The notes: generated from the sequence alone by a model not told the origin. A DNA stretch of 21,806 nucleotides from Larix sibirica (GCA_004151065.3 NWUY0300026851.1:11875-33680), one strand, 5' to 3'. Shown: positions 1-10,489, counted from the stretch's first letter. Made by a program: numbers and translations.

Positions 1-737
1 TATTGATAAAAACTAATAAACAAGATCGTTGAGGAAAATGTGAAATTTATCAACGTACTTGATTAATCATTGGAAGGACAACAATACTTTCCCAAACTCT
101 CAAAATATCCATTCAAGCTAACACGGGAAAATACCATGAATCAAAAATAGCAGAGATGGATTGACAAGAGCATCTATACTCGCTTGAGAAGCAAAGAAAC
201 GTTAAAAAGTTTGAGGGCCATGGGATGCAAGCTTAGTCAACATAACCTTGCAATAAATGAAATTAAAACTAACGAAATTTTTTGTACAGACTTTACAACT
301 GTTACTCTATCCTACATTATATGTCTGACTTACAATAACTGAAAGTTAAGCTCCTTAAAATTCTACAAACCTTAGAACTGTGTACTCTACTTTATACATT
401 ATATAGGCATAGGCAAGTATTGTGGGCAAAGCTGTGCTCGACAGACTTAACCTCGGAATGGGCGCAACTTAACGCTTACTAGTTATGCATCTAGACAATC
501 ACTAAGCATCGTGAAATGCTCTATAGCTTGGGATGCACACCATTTAGATTCAACCATGGTAGATATTTGGAAAATTTTCCAGTCATTTTTTTAGGGTTTT
601 GACATTATATATTGACTTTTTTATTTTATTTTTTTTTACTTTATTTGAAATACAGTTTAAAATATGAAGGGTGGACAAAGTCATTTTGCCTATCGAATTT
701 TAACACTAGATCTCTAACAGGGCACACCCCAAGCTAT

Positions 738-855
738 AATGCTCTACAACTTGGTGCTTAGGCACGGCCATGTATCTACCTTACCATAAATTAAATAATG
801 CTCTACAACTTGGTGCTTAAGCACGGCCATGTATCTACCTTACCATAAATTAAGG
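738..855. repeat. 59-bp tandem duplication in pseudogene intron 3
   Basis: Two nearly identical 59-bp units lie head to tail (738-796 and 797-855). Each begins AATGCTCTACAACTTGGTGC and ends in a TACCTTACCATAAATTAA stretch. The corresponding part of the intact gene's intron (around 18310-18350) has the sequence once. The duplication therefore arose in the pseudogene lineage after the two loci separated. Confidence 0.85.
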
Positions 856-1347
856 GAATAAGTTGGTGACATATTTACAGACTTTACAATTGTTTACTTA
901 GCTTTACAGGTTATATGGGAATATGCTATAGAATAAGTAAAAAAGTGGATCAAACTTAACCATTTTTCTTCAAATTTGGTAAATTTTTTGTGAAAAGGTG
1001 TACTTCCACTGTCCTATTTTTTAATCACTTCATAAAATAAAGTTCCTCCAATGAAAAAGGGAATTAACATAGCTAATTGGAGTTTCAGAATTTGAGAAAT
1101 TGTAGATTTTCATTGTCACTGTTACATTTCAGTCATCCAATTAATTGTTTGCTATGTTATTAGATAGCTCCATTATACAAGGTTGCATCTCTTGCAATAT
1201 GTACCAGGATATGTACCATAAGATCTGAAACATCTCAGATTAGGACAGTATATATATCCATTTATATTGCAATTGATACAATATTGCCTAGTGCTTATCC
1301 ATTGTGTGAAGATCAACTCTCCATACCGAAATTCTGCCCAGAACCTT

Positions 1348-1377
1348 GAAGTGACTAGTAATGAAGTGACTAGTAAT
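1348..1377. repeat. 15-bp tandem duplication in pseudogene intron 3
   Basis: GAAGTGACTAGTAAT occurs twice in a row. The aligned site in the intact gene (18750-18831) also carries a tandem duplication, but with a 41-bp unit. The same spot has apparently been duplicated independently in both paralogues. Confidence 0.85.
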
Positions 1378-2488
1378 GCACGTTAGGTTAGAACCATTCC
1401 AACCTGTCTGCTAAACTTGTCCTTGACATACCCATAACCCTAATGAGACAAGTTCTACCAGTTCCAATAGTACCTATCATTTCAAAACTGCAATGAATAC
1501 AACATTGATTGGTGCTTATGGATTTCTGTGAATTGCAGCGTTCCACATACACAAATTCTGCCCAGAGCCTCAAAATGTCAGGGAACACAGATTTGAACCG
1601 TTCAAACCTGCCTTACACCCAAACCTTGCCCAATTAGTCATACACAAAACCTTGAAGGGACAGGTAGTTGTCCTTCAAAGTTCTGGGATGGAGACTATTT
1701 TCAAGGTTACTCTGTCCTATACATCATAAAGGGTCTGCCACTAAAATTAAAAAAAAAAAAAAATTATGCTCACAATCCTAAAGCGTATTTTAGGAAATGT
1801 ATAACAGATTAGTGTATGTTTAGCCATTAATCTATATAACTGAATTGTTATATGATATAGACCACCTACTATTGAGACCAACAGGATCTGATGCAGATAG
1901 ACCCTTCGCCTGAGGACATCGACACAATCCGCAGGGTCTAGCATGTCAAAAGCATCACTAGCAGATGACCTCATTCCATCTCTTCGTCCATTGGGTACAT
2001 CATAGTTGGGTCCGTTACTCTATTAACATTTTTTTTACCAGATAATACACAACATATAGAATATTCAGTGCAAAATGCCTACGAAAGGTACAGAAATATG
2101 ATGGGAAGGACTAAGAGCTTTACAGTACTAGTGTCACAGCGTCTCTAGCGGCCAGCACAACGATCTCGGCACAGGAAACGACTCCGAGACAAATTCTTTT
2201 GAGCTGTTTCTTGGCATTTTCTATGACATCAAAGCCCCCGCAATCCGGAATGGTCCAACGCCGTTCATTCAGCATTGGCACCAAAAATCAGGATTGATGC
2301 ATCATAACCCTAAAATGTCCATAACACAATTTAAAACATCCACACATACCGCTCAAAGCAGAAGCGAATAATTGATTCTGGAGGAGTCCAATTCTGGAGG
2401 GAAATCTCACAAGTTGTTTTCTTCGAAAAAACAATTAACAAGGAATGGATATACCTAAACAAAACAGTCATGATAATTTAAATGCAGA

Positions 2489-2548
2489 AGTCCTGCTGCA
2501 AGATTTTGATTGGCTTGAAGTCCTGCTGCAAGAGTTTGATACGCCACT
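2489..2548. repeat. 30-bp tandem duplication inside pseudogene exon 1
   Basis: Two 30-bp units start AGTCCTGCTGCAAGA at 2489 and 2519. The intact gene has one such stretch here, encoding the LAAGLL region before the distal histidine. Recognisable peroxidase homology ends at the right edge of the second unit, so the duplication sits at the broken 5' edge of the pseudogene. Confidence 0.7.
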
Positions 2549-3299
2549 GTCTCGACGATGCACGGGTTTAGTATATGCACCAGTTTACGTTGATAGTTAT
2601 TTTTTAAACTTAGTTTATCCGTGCATTATGAAATTATAGTGCACCATTTTCAGGGTGCACTTCGTCTTGAAACACACCGCTTTTGATCCACCTTGTAAAT
2701 TTACATGGTGCATCCACTAGCGATGCCAGCCAAGCAGCTCAAACTCACCGTGTAGTGGTTTTTTCATTTTTTTAAATTTAAGGGAAAAAATGGTTAATTT
2801 TCAATTTGAATCTGTTAAAAAATTAAATTATGAAGTAACAAAGAATTTACATGGTGACTTGTGCATCCAAGAGGTATGGTTGTGATATATGTCAAATTTG
2901 AAATTTTGCCAACCATTTGACAAAATTCAGTCACCAAACAATTGAAACAAGCAATGCGACTAGGTGGAGCACGGAGCACAGATGTGAGGATTTCTAAAGA
3001 GAGCATGTACAACATCGTGTTGTAGGGATTAAAAACACTGTAAATGTGGTAAAAATGAATTTTTCATGTGGTAATTTTTTTTATTAAACCATGTTACTGT
3101 GTTCCCAAAACTCTAATGCACCAGTGATGTCGGTGTATGATATACACCTCTCCAATAATAAAAATTTAAAATTTAAAATAATATACCACCTTGGTGCAGT
3201 TGATTAGAAAAATTGCACACATGATGAAAATTAAAAATTAAAAAAATATAGTAATCTAATGCTCTCCAGTTTCCATTTACCCCACTTCAGTGTTTTCAA
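2549..3299. other. AT-rich spacer without a recognised gene
   Basis: No coding region, RNA gene or complete transposon is recognised. Short related motifs recur: a TTTACATGGTG stretch followed by TGCATCCA near 2699 and again near 2846. There are also small inverted pairs such as GGTGTAT/ATACACC at about 3132-3149. Open frames on either strand are short and lack family motifs. The left edge is where pseudogene homology stops, so it may be an insertion or deletion breakpoint. Confidence 0.6.
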
Positions 3300-4575
3300 C
3301 ATCATATATGGACACCTATAATAAGTTTTTCACATTAGTGAAGGACCCTAAGGTTTTGAACATGGTTAAGTAGGGAAAGAAGAGCCAAATGACCTAAATG
3401 AAGATTTTCGGGATCATGGAACAAAAGGAAGTCTTGAACCATTACACACGCCCTTTAGAGGGTAAATTTATCCACCATTAGGAGAATTTACTCACTAGGG
3501 ATGGGTCTCAAAGCTTTATGTATGTTCATATGGGAACCATTAGGAGGTTTTCCATCCTAGATTGTTCTCAAAATACTACCCATGGTTCAAGGAATATAAA
3601 TTAAAACCAATGTCTTAGGGACTAAAATACATTTTTATGGTTCATGGACCATACATAAGGTCTGAAACCACCACACAAGCCCTATAAACAAAATTTGTAT
3701 CCCACAAGTATAATATGGACACCATTATGAGGTTTGACATGATAGGGATTGGTAACAGGACCCCAACCATGGTCCAAGGAAAACCACTATAGTCTTAGGG
3801 ACAACCACGTAATGTTTTCTTAATAGATGAATATAATATAAAGATAAAGGATTAAACTCCAGTGAGATAGGAGGCTTTTATAGTCAAAAACTAAAATCTC
3901 AATCCCTTAACCCATATATATACTATGTAAGGAGAAGGTGAATATTTTTGTAAATAACCCATTCATAATTTTGAGCAACTTAGAAGCTAACAACATTGTC
4001 ATCACTTGGAATGATAAAATCAATTTCATAGATGGGACATATGATCCTAAACCCTAAAATATTTTTTAATCCCTAGTAGTTGTCCTTGGACCATGGATAG
4101 GTCCTTAGTACCAATCTATAGTGTGTCAAACCTCTTGATGGCATTCATATTATACTTGTGGGGTACTAATTCCATTTACATGGCTTGTGTGGTGGTTTTG
4201 ATCCTTATGCATGGTCCATGAACCATAAAAACATCTTCTAATACCTAAGACATTGATTTGTATCATTGGACCATGGGTTGTGTCTCGAGAACCTTCTAAT
4301 GTGGAAAACCTTGTAATGTTTCACATATGACCATGGTCAAGGCCTTAAGAACCATCCTTGGTGAACAAAATATCCTAATGGTGGTGTATGTATCCCACTA
4401 GGTGGGTAAACATCCCCTTTAAATGTCATGTGTAGTTCTTCAAGACCTCATATTATCCCATGAGCCCTAGAAGCTTCATTTAGTTCATATCACCCCTTTT
4501 TTTCCAGTCGACCATACTCATGATCCTAAGATCCATCCCTAGTACATAAAACCTCCTATATGCACTCAAAGGTTA
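3300..4575. repeat. long imperfect inverted repeat, arms ~500 bp, spacer ~260 bp
   Basis: The left arm (about 3300-3801) is the reverse complement of the right arm (about 4062-4575). Anchors: TTCATGGACC at 3641-3650 pairs with GGTCCATGAA at 4213-4222. GGTCCAAGGA at 3771-3780 pairs with its complement ending at 4092. CTAAATGAAG at 3394-3403 pairs with CTTCATTTAG at 4474-4483. The sum of paired coordinates is 7863 over the inner part and 7877 further out, so the arms are collinear with very few indels. By eye roughly three quarters of bases match. The right arm is also the start of the direct array that follows, so the structure is an array whose orientation flips near 3930. A transcript across it could fold into a long hairpin; no evidence of transcription is visible. 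Confidence 0.85.
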
Positions 4576-6310
4576 AAGATCCCTTTTAGAGGGCCTATGT
4601 GGCTCTTTGAGACCATGTTCATGGACCAAATCCTTAAAATACTTATATAGGACTTGGGGCTCTTTAATTCCTCACCTTAATATGGTCTAGACCTTGCTAC
4701 CCATCCTTTGTGCACAAAACATCCTAATGGAACCGACATCCTAATTGAACTCCAAACATCCCCTCTAAAGGGCCTTTATAGGTTCAAGTACTTGTTCATG
4801 GATCGTGAGCCTCAAAAGCTTCATTTAGGTACTCAGACCCTTTATTTTCTCCTAGGTCCATGGTCAAGGTTTTGAAACCCATCCATTATGCCTAAAATGT
4901 TCTATGCCCATATCTCATCCGAGGATCAAAAATTCCATTCAATGGGTTTATGTATTGGTTCAAGGTGTCATTGATGTATTATGAGCCCTAAAACATTAAT
5001 ATAGATCCTACAACCCTTGTTTCTCTTCATTGTCCATGGTCAAGGTCCCAAGACTCATGCCTTGTGTGTAAAAATATCTTAATAATGCCCGCATCCCACC
5101 AAGAGACCAATGGTATGTGTTTGTGTGGTGGTTTGAGGCCCATTTTAGGGACTAGGGTCATAGAAGCTTCATTTTGGACCAAAGGCCCAAGAGACATCTC
5201 TTGTGTGCAAAACCTCCTAATGGTATCCATATCCCACCCAAGGACAAAGGTAACTTTCTAGAGGATTTTATCATGTTTTGAGGAATCATTTATGTTCCAT
5301 AATAGATTCATTTACAAATTAAGGACTTTATTTTCTTCCCCCAATCATGCTCAAGGCATTGAGTCCCATCCTTTTGCACAAAAACCCCTAATGATGTTGT
5401 TATCCCACTGATGTGGAAAATATCCCTTTAAGAGGCCGTATGATGTAGTTTAAGGCCTTGATCATTGTCCATTAGCCAAAGAATATTCATTTAGTGTTTA
5501 ATTCCCAAGATTTATCCCCCAACCATGGTTAAGGCCTTAAGACCCATCCATGATGCACAAAACATCGTAATGGTACCCATATCTCACTTGAAGGACAATG
5601 ACCCCTATAGGGGACATGTTATGTAGATTATGGCAGTGTTTATGGCCCTTCATCCTAAGAGGCTTCATTAAGATCCAAAGGGCCTTATTTTCCTCTCTTA
5701 ACCATAGACAATGCCTTAAGACCCATCCCTAACATGCAAAACCTCATAATGGTACCAATATTCCACTTGGAGGCTAAAGATCACCTCTAAAGGGCTTCAT
5801 CAAGGCCTAAGACCCATCCCTACTACACAAATACTCTTGCTTGCATCCATATCCCATTTTTCTACTAAAGATCCATTTTAAATACTATGTTTTGTGGTTT
5901 GAGGCCTTGATCATGGCCTATTAGCTCAAGAATCTAAATTTAGGGCCTAATTCCATCAATTTATCCCCCAACCATGGCCTGCGAGCCATCCCTAGTGCAC
6001 AAAACCTCATTGGCACCCATATCTCACTATGATCTCTTATACAGAGCATGCCTTATGGTTTGTAGACTTATTCATGGCCCTTGGTCCCTAGAGGCTTCAT
6101 TTTCTCAAGGGCCTTGTTTTCCTCCCACACCTATTGGTGAGGCCTTAAGACCCATCACTATTATCTAAGGCAATGTAGGAGTGGCCATATTCAACTTGGA
6201 AACTTAGTATTTGCTTTAGAGGGTTGCGTGTTGGTTTGAATATTTGTTCATAGCCAATGAACCTTAGAACCTTCATTTAGAACCTAATTCCCATGTTTTC
6301 CTTCCCTTAT
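4062..6310. repeat. degenerate tandem array, units mostly 150-180 bp
   Basis: About a dozen diverged units run in one orientation. Recurrent blocks in order: CCATGGTCAAGGCCTTAAG with ACCCATCC, then CACAAAACCTCCTAATGG, CCATATCCCAC, a CCCTTTAGAGGG-like block, GGTTTGAGGCC, TTCATGGCCC, and GAAGCTTCATTTAG. Unit starts are seen near 4330, 4508, 4680, 4854, 5028, 5178, 5342, 5520, 5699, 5800 (short unit), 5968 and 6122. Stop codons are frequent in all frames and the short open frames inside are chance. The left-hand units (3300-3801) are the same family in reverse orientation. I do not recognise it as a named satellite. Confidence 0.85.
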
Positions 6311-6332
6311 AGTCACATTCCTATTATGATAG

Positions 6333-6566
6333 TAAAAAAAAAGGTCCAAATAATATAACATTTAGATTACATTTTCTTACATGATTGCTTGGGATTTAGG
6401 TTCACAATCATGGTGGTTGGATTATAAATAAGCTACACACACACACATATATATATTAAAAAAAAGTCCAAATCATATAACATTTAGACTACTTTTTTTA
6501 CATGATTGCTTGAGATTTAAGTTCATTATGGCAATCATGGTGGTTGGATTATAAATAAGCTACACA
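6333..6566. repeat. imperfect tandem repeat, period ~127 bp, two units (copy 1 only)
   Basis: Two diverged units each run from an A-run through GTCCAAAT and ATATAACATTTAGA to a shared 35-bp stretch. That stretch contains GGTTGGATTATAAATAAGC and lies at 6405-6439 and 6532-6566. A short CA/TA microsatellite separates them. The right-hand copy of the large repeat has only one unit. The missing 127 bp correspond to recombination or slippage between the two 35-bp stretches. Confidence 0.9.
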
Positions 6567-6798
6567 AATCCAACACACACACGGAGACTATGCAAACTAT
6601 ATATATTACTATTGTTAATTTATGTTTAATTTATTTTTGTCTTGTCAATCATTTTTTTAAGGAACATAATATGCATTATATTTTGTAGGAAAAATAATAT
6701 CAATTATTAAATAAAAACTTGAATTTCACGCTGTCATAGAAAGAATCCATTAATAAAAATTATTTACCATGGAAGCTAATTCAATTTTTTACATTTCA

Positions 6799-6860
6799 TG
6801 GTTCTTATCCATATTCAAAAATTCATTGTTGGTTCTTATCCATATTCAAAAATTCATTGT
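6799..6860. repeat. 31-bp tandem duplication
   Basis: A 31-bp unit beginning TGGTTCTTATCCATATTC occurs twice in a row (6799-6829 and 6830-6860), essentially identical. It lies in AT-rich non-coding DNA and is also present at 13100-13161 in the second large copy. Confidence 0.9.
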
Positions 6861-6969
6861 GAAAGTATTTCTAATCTTTACAACCACTCAACATATTATT
6901 GTTTTTTTATGTTTGCATTACACTTAATATTCGCATTCAAAACTTAAAAACTTCAAAATATTCCAAAGT

Positions 6970-7250
6970 TCAATAAATTGCAGCTTCTATGGACTATTTT
7001 GTAGACTTTTGACTTATTAAAAAACTATCTTCCATAACACCAGAAATTGCCTCTTCCAAATTTACCAAAATTCAATAAATTGCCTCTTGTATGGACTATC
7101 TTAAATTGCCTCTTGTACATCTTTCCTACTACCAACCTATCTTAGTCTTACTAAAACTATCTTTCATAAACTATCTTAAATTGCCTCTTGTATGGACTAT
7201 TTGTAGACTTCTTGTCTTACTAAAAAACTATCTTCCATAACACCAGACAT
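6970..7250. repeat. irregular short repeats (AAATTGCCTCTTGTATGGAC family)
   Basis: A block of about 75 bp running from TAAATTGC through ATGGACTAT and TTGTAGACTT to CTATCTTCCATAACACCAGA occurs at about 6973-7049 and 7174-7248. Partial copies of AAATTGCCTCTTGTA lie in between, near 7077 and 7104. It looks like a local duplication that has been rearranged. There is no coding potential. The same block lies at 13271-13551 in the second copy. Confidence 0.7.
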
Positions 7251-7499
7251 TTCACAGATTATAGGTCCAGGGTATATTATTCTTACTATCAACCTTAGAA
7301 AAAGATAGAAAAAGAGATGGACTGGGATTTGATTCATGTTTTACTCCACAACCTGCTGGAGAATAATATCTTCTTCCAAAGTTTCCATTTTGTCTATTTA
7401 AGACCATTTTCCTTAATTCCTCATATCCAAGCTTTTGTTCAATTTTTAATTTTAAGATCTTCTCCTCAGCGTTCTCTAGTTTTTTACTATTACTTTCAG

Positions 7500-7771
7500 C
7501 AATAATGTCATGTATTTTGCTTGTCCTTAATCTTCCCTACTTTTGCCTTTGTTTTAATCATTTGTCTTTAAAAGATAGTGAATTTTTCTCTTAAAAGTCT
7601 TTATGTCACCCTTTTTATTTTCTCACATACAATGTGCAATAATGTCATGTATTTTGCTGGTCCTTAATCTTCCCTACCTTTGCCTTTGTTTTAATCATTT
7701 GTCTTTAAAAGATAGTGAATTTTTCTCCTAAAAGTCTTTTTGTCACCTTTCTTATTTTCTCACATACAATG
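7500..7771. repeat. 137-bp tandem duplication
   Basis: Units at 7500-7636 and 7637-7771 begin CAATAATGTCATGTATTTTG and end TTTTCTCACATACAATG, with only a few substitutions between them. The surrounding DNA is AT-rich and non-coding. It is repeated at 13801-14072 in the second large copy. Confidence 0.9.
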
Positions 7772-8445
7772 ACTAGCATTTTTAGTTTTCATCATTATGC
7801 ATTTTACATTTCAGATGTCTAAATATTTGACGATTTGGGTAGGATAACCATTTTTTTCAGGAATCTGGGCATTTTTTATTTTGCAAAATCTAAATTTTAT
7901 TGTGTTTTAATTGTGATTTTGATGATAAAAATGGATTCAGCACCCTCAAAACCCCTAGGGCACCCAAAATTCCAGAACTTGACAAACTGTAACCTAGATT
8001 TTGAAAAATTTTAACCAGATATTTTTAAAATCTTACCTAAAAAATCTACCTATTCTGACCCAAATCATCGAATTTTTAAACTATGCTGAAACATTTACTA
8101 ATTCATTTGCATATTTCCAAATTTTCACAAAATGCTCATTAGGTGTTTGCACTCAATGTCCATTTTTTCAAGCAGAAAAAAAACCTATACTTCTGATATT
8201 CATAAGAATAAAAAAGTACATACAATATCAGCATCGTTACTCAATCTTTAACAACTGAATAAGTTGTCTAAAAGAAACTGTCCATAACTTACAGACAGGA
8301 ACATAAACAAGGAACATAAACAAACTAAGCAATAGCCGAAGAAAAAAAAACTGATGTAGCCAGGCCACAGGCCAAACAAAACTGATAAAATCTGCAGAAA
8401 AATCAGGAATAAATGCTGAAGGATCCCTGAGAAACCAGCTGATTT
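7772..8445. other. AT-rich DNA, no gene recognised
   Basis: The only open frames are short, lack family motifs and are rich in Phe, Leu and Ile, as expected from AT-rich DNA. The right end (about 8240-8445) lies just downstream of the minus-strand retrotransposon remnant and could be its former 3' region. No poly(A) tail or target-site duplication could be identified. Confidence 0.5.
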
Positions 8446-9015
8446 TCAATGTGGTCTTCCCAAATGCAAAATGCCTTCCTGAGCATTCAGCGCCTCAGAA
8501 ATTCTATCAGCTATTCAATTATGTTTTCTATATATGTGTTTGATGTCCCAAACCTGAATTTTTTCCAATAGTTTCAAAGTAGGCAAACACCAATGATGAT
8601 GATCTACAGCTTGAAAATCAAAACATCTTAACTCAATTTACAATTACCATAGAATCACTGAAAATCTTTATAGTGTGTGTTAATGCCCAATGTCACCACA
8701 CATTTAAGCAGGCACCAAAAAGCAAGTAACTCTGTCTTTGTATTTGTTCCCCTTCCACAATTCAGTTTGAACATAAGACAATGTTCAAAATTAATGTATA
8801 GAAGCACACTTGCAACACATCTTCCATCATTTGTCGCTCCATCTAAAAAGCAACAAACCTCTGAAATGTGTGGAAGATCCATCATCTTTCTTAAATCCTT
8901 TTTAGGAGCAAAGTAAAATTCCTTGTATAGATTAACAGTCCTGACAGTCCCGAAGATAAATTTGGAATTGGGTCTTCAAATATAGCCCCATTCCTTATAT
9001 TCCAAGTGATCCAAC
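8446..9015 (-). pseudogene. non-LTR retrotransposon (LINE) 3' remnant with RNase H domain
   Basis: Minus-strand translation in several frames resembles the C-terminal RNase H-like domain of plant LINEs. In order: a WNIRNGAIFEDPIPN stretch near 9012-8971, like the tryptophan-rich linker before RNase H. Then LDGATNDGRC (first catalytic Asp) and GRGTNTKTELLAF (catalytic Glu), a GNC where GDS is usual (the Asp seems lost), then KHIYRKHN, a stop, IADRISEALNAQ (last Asp), and a stop after GRPH at about 8446. At least two frame changes and several in-frame stops interrupt it, so it is dead. Upstream reverse transcriptase and endonuclease sequences were not found. Family assignment rests on motif order read by eye. 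Confidence 0.65.
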
Positions 9016-9059
9016 AAAAAAAATGCACTCAATGTCCATCTTAAAGAGTGGTAATCCTC

Positions 9060-9300
9060 TTCTTACTTTGTAAAATGATTTCTTTTTTAATAATTTCTAA
9101 TAAAAAGGCTTATTTTTTAATTTTTATAATCTTTTAAATTTTAATCATTATTATCATTATAATAAATAACATATACCATTATATATATAATAATATACAA
9201 AAATATATAAATTAAATATACACAAAAGTATTAATAACATATGCTATTATATATAAAAATAAATAAAATAAAAGTCAACATGATAAAAAAACACTACATT
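9060..9300. repeat. AT-rich low-complexity tract
   Basis: This is an almost pure A/T stretch with runs of TATATA and ATAAATAA. It has no coding potential and no clear microsatellite period. The same tract is at 15361-15601 in the second copy. Confidence 0.8.
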
Positions 9301-9381
9301 CTTGGAAAAATTATCATCACATATTTCAGGCCAAAATCCCTAGACTGACCTGTAAAACAGGTGACAATGTGCAGTTCCAAC

Positions 9382-9702
9382 GTACATTACCTACCACGTC
9401 ATGGGTCCACGAAGAAAAGCAAAAACAAAGGCCTGCAGAATGGATAATGAACATATTCATTCCCTTAAACGTCTCATCTCATTTTATTTTTTATTAAGCT
9501 ACGAATCTGACATCTGAAGAATGGGTCTATAATCTTGGTAGTACATTACCTACCATGCCATGGGTCCACGAAGAAAAGCAAAAACGAAGGCCTGCAGAAT
9601 GGATAATGAAGAGACTCATTCCCTTAAACATCTCAATCTCATTTTATTTTTTATTAAGCTACGAATCTCTGACATCTGAAGAATGGGTCTATAATCTTGG
9701 TA
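9382..9702. repeat. ~160-bp tandem duplication
   Basis: Units at 9382-9540 and 9541-9702 both start GTACATTACCTACCA and contain GGGTCCACGAAGAAAAGC, GGCCTGCAGAATGGATAATG and a GGGTCTATAATCTTGGTA end. A few substitutions and small indels separate them. It is non-coding and also present at 15683-16003. Confidence 0.9.
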
Positions 9703-10155
9703 GTCAGTCTTAGTCTTGAAAGGAAGAACCATCTATCATCACCAGTCTTAATCTCTTGAATGGAAGAACCATGTGCCGACTGAACCCCTGACCCACAGAA
9801 ACTGAACGGACTTATGGTTACTTAAAGGCTTCATCTCATGTTTAAACCTCGTTGAAGGTGTGTGCCTCTTTGTAAATGAGAATGTACATAAACTGGTTCA
9901 AATGGAATCTTGACAGAATTGTTTATATCATTCCCAGGCTACATATCCCGTTCCACAAAGAATCATGCAAGGTGAGCCGGCATATCCCATTTCACAAAGA
10001 ATCATTACAAACAAAGCACAAAAAAATCACCAAAGAGTTTCATATTCTATTATTGTTTTATGCGTTCGAAGAAGATCAAAGATTAGTACTGTTTACCTTC
10101 TCATCATCACAAAAATAATAAGAGTCTTATTCTGGATACATATGCAATGCAGCCT
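9703..10155. other. spacer before the N junction, no gene recognised
   Basis: There are short internal repeats only: a CCAGTCTTA / GGAAGAACCAT motif near 9710-9770, and ATATCCC-TTCACAAAGAATCAT stretches near 9944 and 9981. Open frames across 9876-10165 lack family features. The stretch ends in GCAATGCAGCCT immediately before the N. By comparison with the second copy it should continue into the CAGCCT repeat and the peroxidase 3' flank. Confidence 0.6.
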
Positions 10156-10156
10156 N
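10156..10156. other. single ambiguous base (N) at a sequence join
   Basis: This is the only N in the window. To its left the sequence ends inside a CAGCCT repeat; to its right it restarts with sequence already seen at 3729. It marks the exact boundary between the two large copies and most likely records a contig join. Confidence 0.95.
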
Positions 10157-10489
10157 GAGGTTTGACATGATAGGGATTGGTAACAGGACCCCAACCATGG
10201 TCCAAGGAAAACCACTATAGTCTTAGGGACAACCACGTAATGTTTTCTTAATAGATGAATATAATATAAAGATAAAGGATTAAACTCCAGTGAGATAGGA
10301 GGCTTTTATAGTCAAAAACTAAAATCTCAATCCCTTAACCCATATATATACTATGTAAGGAGAAGGTGAATATTTTTGTAAATAACCCATTCATAATTTT
10401 GAGCAACTTAGAAGCTAACAACATTGTCATCACTTGGAATGATAAAATCAATTTCATAGATGGGACATATGATCCTAAACCCTAAAATA

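Larger units (their letters stand above)
1..2548 (-). pseudogene. class III peroxidase pseudogene (paralogue of the 16615-20284 gene)
   Basis: This is a broken relative of the intact peroxidase to the right, recognised by exon-by-exon and intron alignment. Exon 1 remnant is about 2548-2455, exon 2 is 2309-2129, exon 3 is 2019-1870, and 1869-1 is part of intron 3; exon 4 would lie outside the window. Splice dinucleotides are still present. Lesions seen directly: the last exon 1 codon is TAG instead of CAG (2455-2457). The distal arginine codon is CAT (His). The Cys of the GCDAS motif is Tyr. A TGA stops exon 2 at 2265-2267, and an extra C in the C-run at about 2235-2239 shifts the frame. A 13-base deletion in exon 3, after the codons for VDVLRR, shifts it again. 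The signal peptide and first half of exon 1 are absent, because homology stops at about 2548. It cannot make a working peroxidase by normal splicing. Transcription cannot be judged from sequence. Confidence 0.9.
3729..10155. repeat. copy 1 of a 6.4-kb near-identical direct repeat
   Basis: Base 3729 onward matches 10157 onward with an offset of 6428. After a 127-bp difference near 6405-6531 the offset becomes 6301 and holds to 10155 (matching 16456). Differences noticed by eye are G/T at 5779 versus 12207, T/C at 8600 versus 14901, and the 127-bp unit. The two copies abut at a single N. This is best explained as two contig ends covering the same locus without being merged; a true recent tandem duplication is the alternative. 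Confidence 0.95.

Noticed and set aside
2445-2639. + strand open frame with repeated EVLLQ motif
   Set aside because: It is antisense to pseudogene exon 1; the repeat comes from the 30-bp duplication.
4042-4060. telomere-like CCTAAACCCTAAA
   Set aside because: Fewer than two full plant telomere repeats, and no array around it.
5027-5261. overlapping open frames on both strands, also at 11455-11689
   Set aside because: They fall in the tandem array; equivalent frames are not kept in neighbouring units.
3300-6310. CRISPR-like array
   Set aside because: Units are long and diverged with no conserved short repeat and unique spacer pattern, and the DNA is plant nuclear.
9876-10165. overlapping open frames just before the N
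   Set aside because: No family motif; one runs across the N junction and so partly reflects the assembly join.
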